Source: an uncultured Treponema sp. (lineage in GTDB: Bacteria; Spirochaetota; Spirochaetia; Treponematales; Treponemataceae). From it: a stretch of DNA of 7,113 nt. Below, piece by piece: positions 6,391-7,113 of the stretch (position 1 is the stretch's first letter; each line of letters begins with the position of its first letter). The notes under the pieces were generated by a model. The model saw only the letters and a program-made list of their open reading frames with translations, did not search any database and was not told where the DNA came from. The stretch spans positions 1 through 7,113 of the forward strand of contig CALCEK010000215.1 of the NCBI GenBank assembly GCA_937900125.1, in the 5' to 3' direction. The position numbers and the translations under genes were made by a program.

Positions 6391-6402
6391 TCCTTAAAAA
6401 GT

Positions 6403-6445
6403 GATATAGTGAATTTACTGTAGTACAGTTGCGGGAAAATTGCAA
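6403..6445 (-). promoter_or_regulatory. probable promoter/operator region of the rtcB-prfH operon with 13-bp palindrome
   Basis: The perfect palindrome ACTGTAGTACAGT (6417-6429; six-base arms, one-base centre) lies between dapF and the small ORF. With a one-base centre it makes a poor RNA hairpin but a typical two-fold DNA-binding site. A candidate promoter overlaps it: TTGCAA (6445 to 6440), 17 bp, TACAGT (6422 to 6417), each 4 of 6. TATATC (6408 to 6403) is an alternative -10 without a fitting -35. A repressor bound to the palindrome would block either. No sigma-54 -24/-12 promoter, as used by E. coli rtcBA, is evident. Confidence 0.35.
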
Positions 6446-6481
6446 GAGGTTAAGCAAAAAGTTAGACGATACCGCAAAGAC

Positions 6482-7113
6482 TTACACCTCCACGCTTCCC
6501 TCATAACATAGCATCGTTCCGCCTGTGAGCAACACCGTCTCGCCCGTATATCTGACATGCAGCGTGCCGCCGCGCACTTGTACGGTGATGTCTTCGTCAA
6601 GCGGGCAGTAACCATTCAGGACGGCGGCAATTACGGCGGCACAGGCACCCGTTCCACAGGCAAGTGTTTCGCCGTTTCCGCGCTCCCAAGTGCGCATTTT
6701 CAGCTCGTGAGAATTGACCACGCGCACAAACTCGGTGTTGGTGCGTTCGGGGAAGGCAGCGTGGTGTTCAAACAGCGTGCCGATTCGTTCCACAGGCTCT
6801 TTGTCTACGAACTTTGAGAACACCACGCAGTGCGGATTTCCCACGCCCACACAAGAGGCTTTGTATTCCGTACCGTCCACCACCAGCGGCGCGTTCAGCA
6901 CGGCTTGGGCGGGAAGCAGCCCCGCGCTCACGGCAGTCTGCATGGCTTTTGCGCCGCTTCCTGCCAGCAGGTTCAGCGGGTGGAGCGGCACGGCAGTGAG
7001 CGTGGTGGGAAGGCGGCTCGGCTCAAAGTACGGCGCGCCCATGTCCACGGTAACGCTCGTCACCTTGCCGTTCTGCTTGTACAGAATGAGCGTCTTTACG
7101 CCCGCTTCGGTTT
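6482..7113 (-). CDS. dapF: diaminopimelate epimerase DapF, N-terminus beyond window
   Basis: The frame is open to the window edge at 7113 and shows 209 residues plus a stop, so about 70 N-terminal residues of a roughly 275-aa family are missing, including the first catalytic Cys. DapF converts LL- to meso-diaminopimelate for lysine and peptidoglycan synthesis, using two cysteines as acid/base. Visible family motifs, in order: TEAGVKTL, VTVDMGAP, VGVGNPHCVVF, RTNTEFVRV, ERGNGETLACGTGACA (second catalytic Cys codon at 6658 to 6656) and LTGGTMLCYEG, where LTGPA is usual. The GTG at 7063 is internal, not the start, because the conserved TEAG region lies upstream of it in frame. The gene is conspicuously GC-rich (near 60% in sampled lines) compared with the other genes. 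No strong terminator follows its stop. Confidence 0.93.
   Translation of the reverse strand, partial: TEAGVKTLILYKQNGKVTSVTVDMGAPYFEPSRLPTTLTAVPLHPLNLLAGSGAKAMQTAVSAGLLPAQAVLNAPLVVDGTEYKASCVGVGNPHCVVFSKFVDKEPVERIGTLFEHHAAFPERTNTEFVRVVNSHELKMRTWERGNGETLACGTGACAAVIAAVLNGYCPLDEDITVQVRGGTLHVRYTGETVLLTGGTMLCYEGSVEV

Noticed and set aside
6417..6429. LexA/SOS box reading of the palindrome
   Set aside because: The E. coli-type box needs CTG and CAG about 10 bp apart; here they are 5 bp apart.
6429..6477. TTGCGG/CCGCAA inverted repeat as a dapF terminator
   Set aside because: Arms are 6 bp with a 37-nt loop and no following T-run on the minus strand.

Overview
The window looks like a low-to-mid GC bacterial chromosome segment. 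A spirochaete of the Treponema type is my best guess. The basis is a 10-G homopolymer next to a start codon, AT-rich coding sequence with a sharply GC-richer neighbour, and a gene mix (MGDG-type glycosyltransferase, c-di-GMP protein, metNI, dapF) that fits that group. No rRNA or other lineage marker is present, so the assignment is an inference. I see no tRNA, rRNA, CRISPR array, insertion sequence or phage gene.

Layout. (1) Positions 699 to 1, minus strand: the N-terminal 233 codons of a glycosyltransferase of the MGDG-synthase/UgtP type, cut by the window edge. (2) Positions 700-861: a divergent intergenic region with a good sigma-70-like promoter for the minus-strand gene, a weak one for the plus-strand gene, and a G10 tract 7 nt before the next start codon. 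(3) Positions 862-4470, plus strand: a tightly overlapping three-gene unit. It holds a six-helix membrane GGDEF-EAL protein, metN (TTG start overlapping the previous stop) and metI. No metQ follows. (4) Positions 4470-4482: an 11-nt convergent junction. (5) Positions 6190 to 4482, minus strand: rtcB and prfH with an ATGA overlap. This is the RNA ligase plus release-factor homologue pair linked to repair and rescue of ribosomes cleaved in the decoding centre. (6) Positions 6191-6481: a leader/control region for rtcB-prfH. It has a 26-codon small ORF behind a near-perfect Shine-Dalgarno, an 8-bp inverted repeat that could mask that Shine-Dalgarno, further possible hairpins, and a 13-bp palindrome in the likely promoter. 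(7) Positions 7113 to 6482, minus strand: dapF lacking its N-terminus, markedly richer in GC than the rest.

How the genes may work together. The c-di-GMP-type protein and the methionine importer are translationally coupled, so a membrane signalling protein and methionine uptake are probably made together. Its GGDEF site is destroyed, and its EAL site keeps every catalytic position except the second Asp of the DDFG motif, so it may be a c-di-GMP receptor or an impaired phosphodiesterase. The rtcB-prfH pair is a translation-damage repair module. Its leader, with a small translated ORF and alternative pairings, is the most promising undescribed element: it could sense translation failure and switch the operon on. 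That regulatory idea is inference only.
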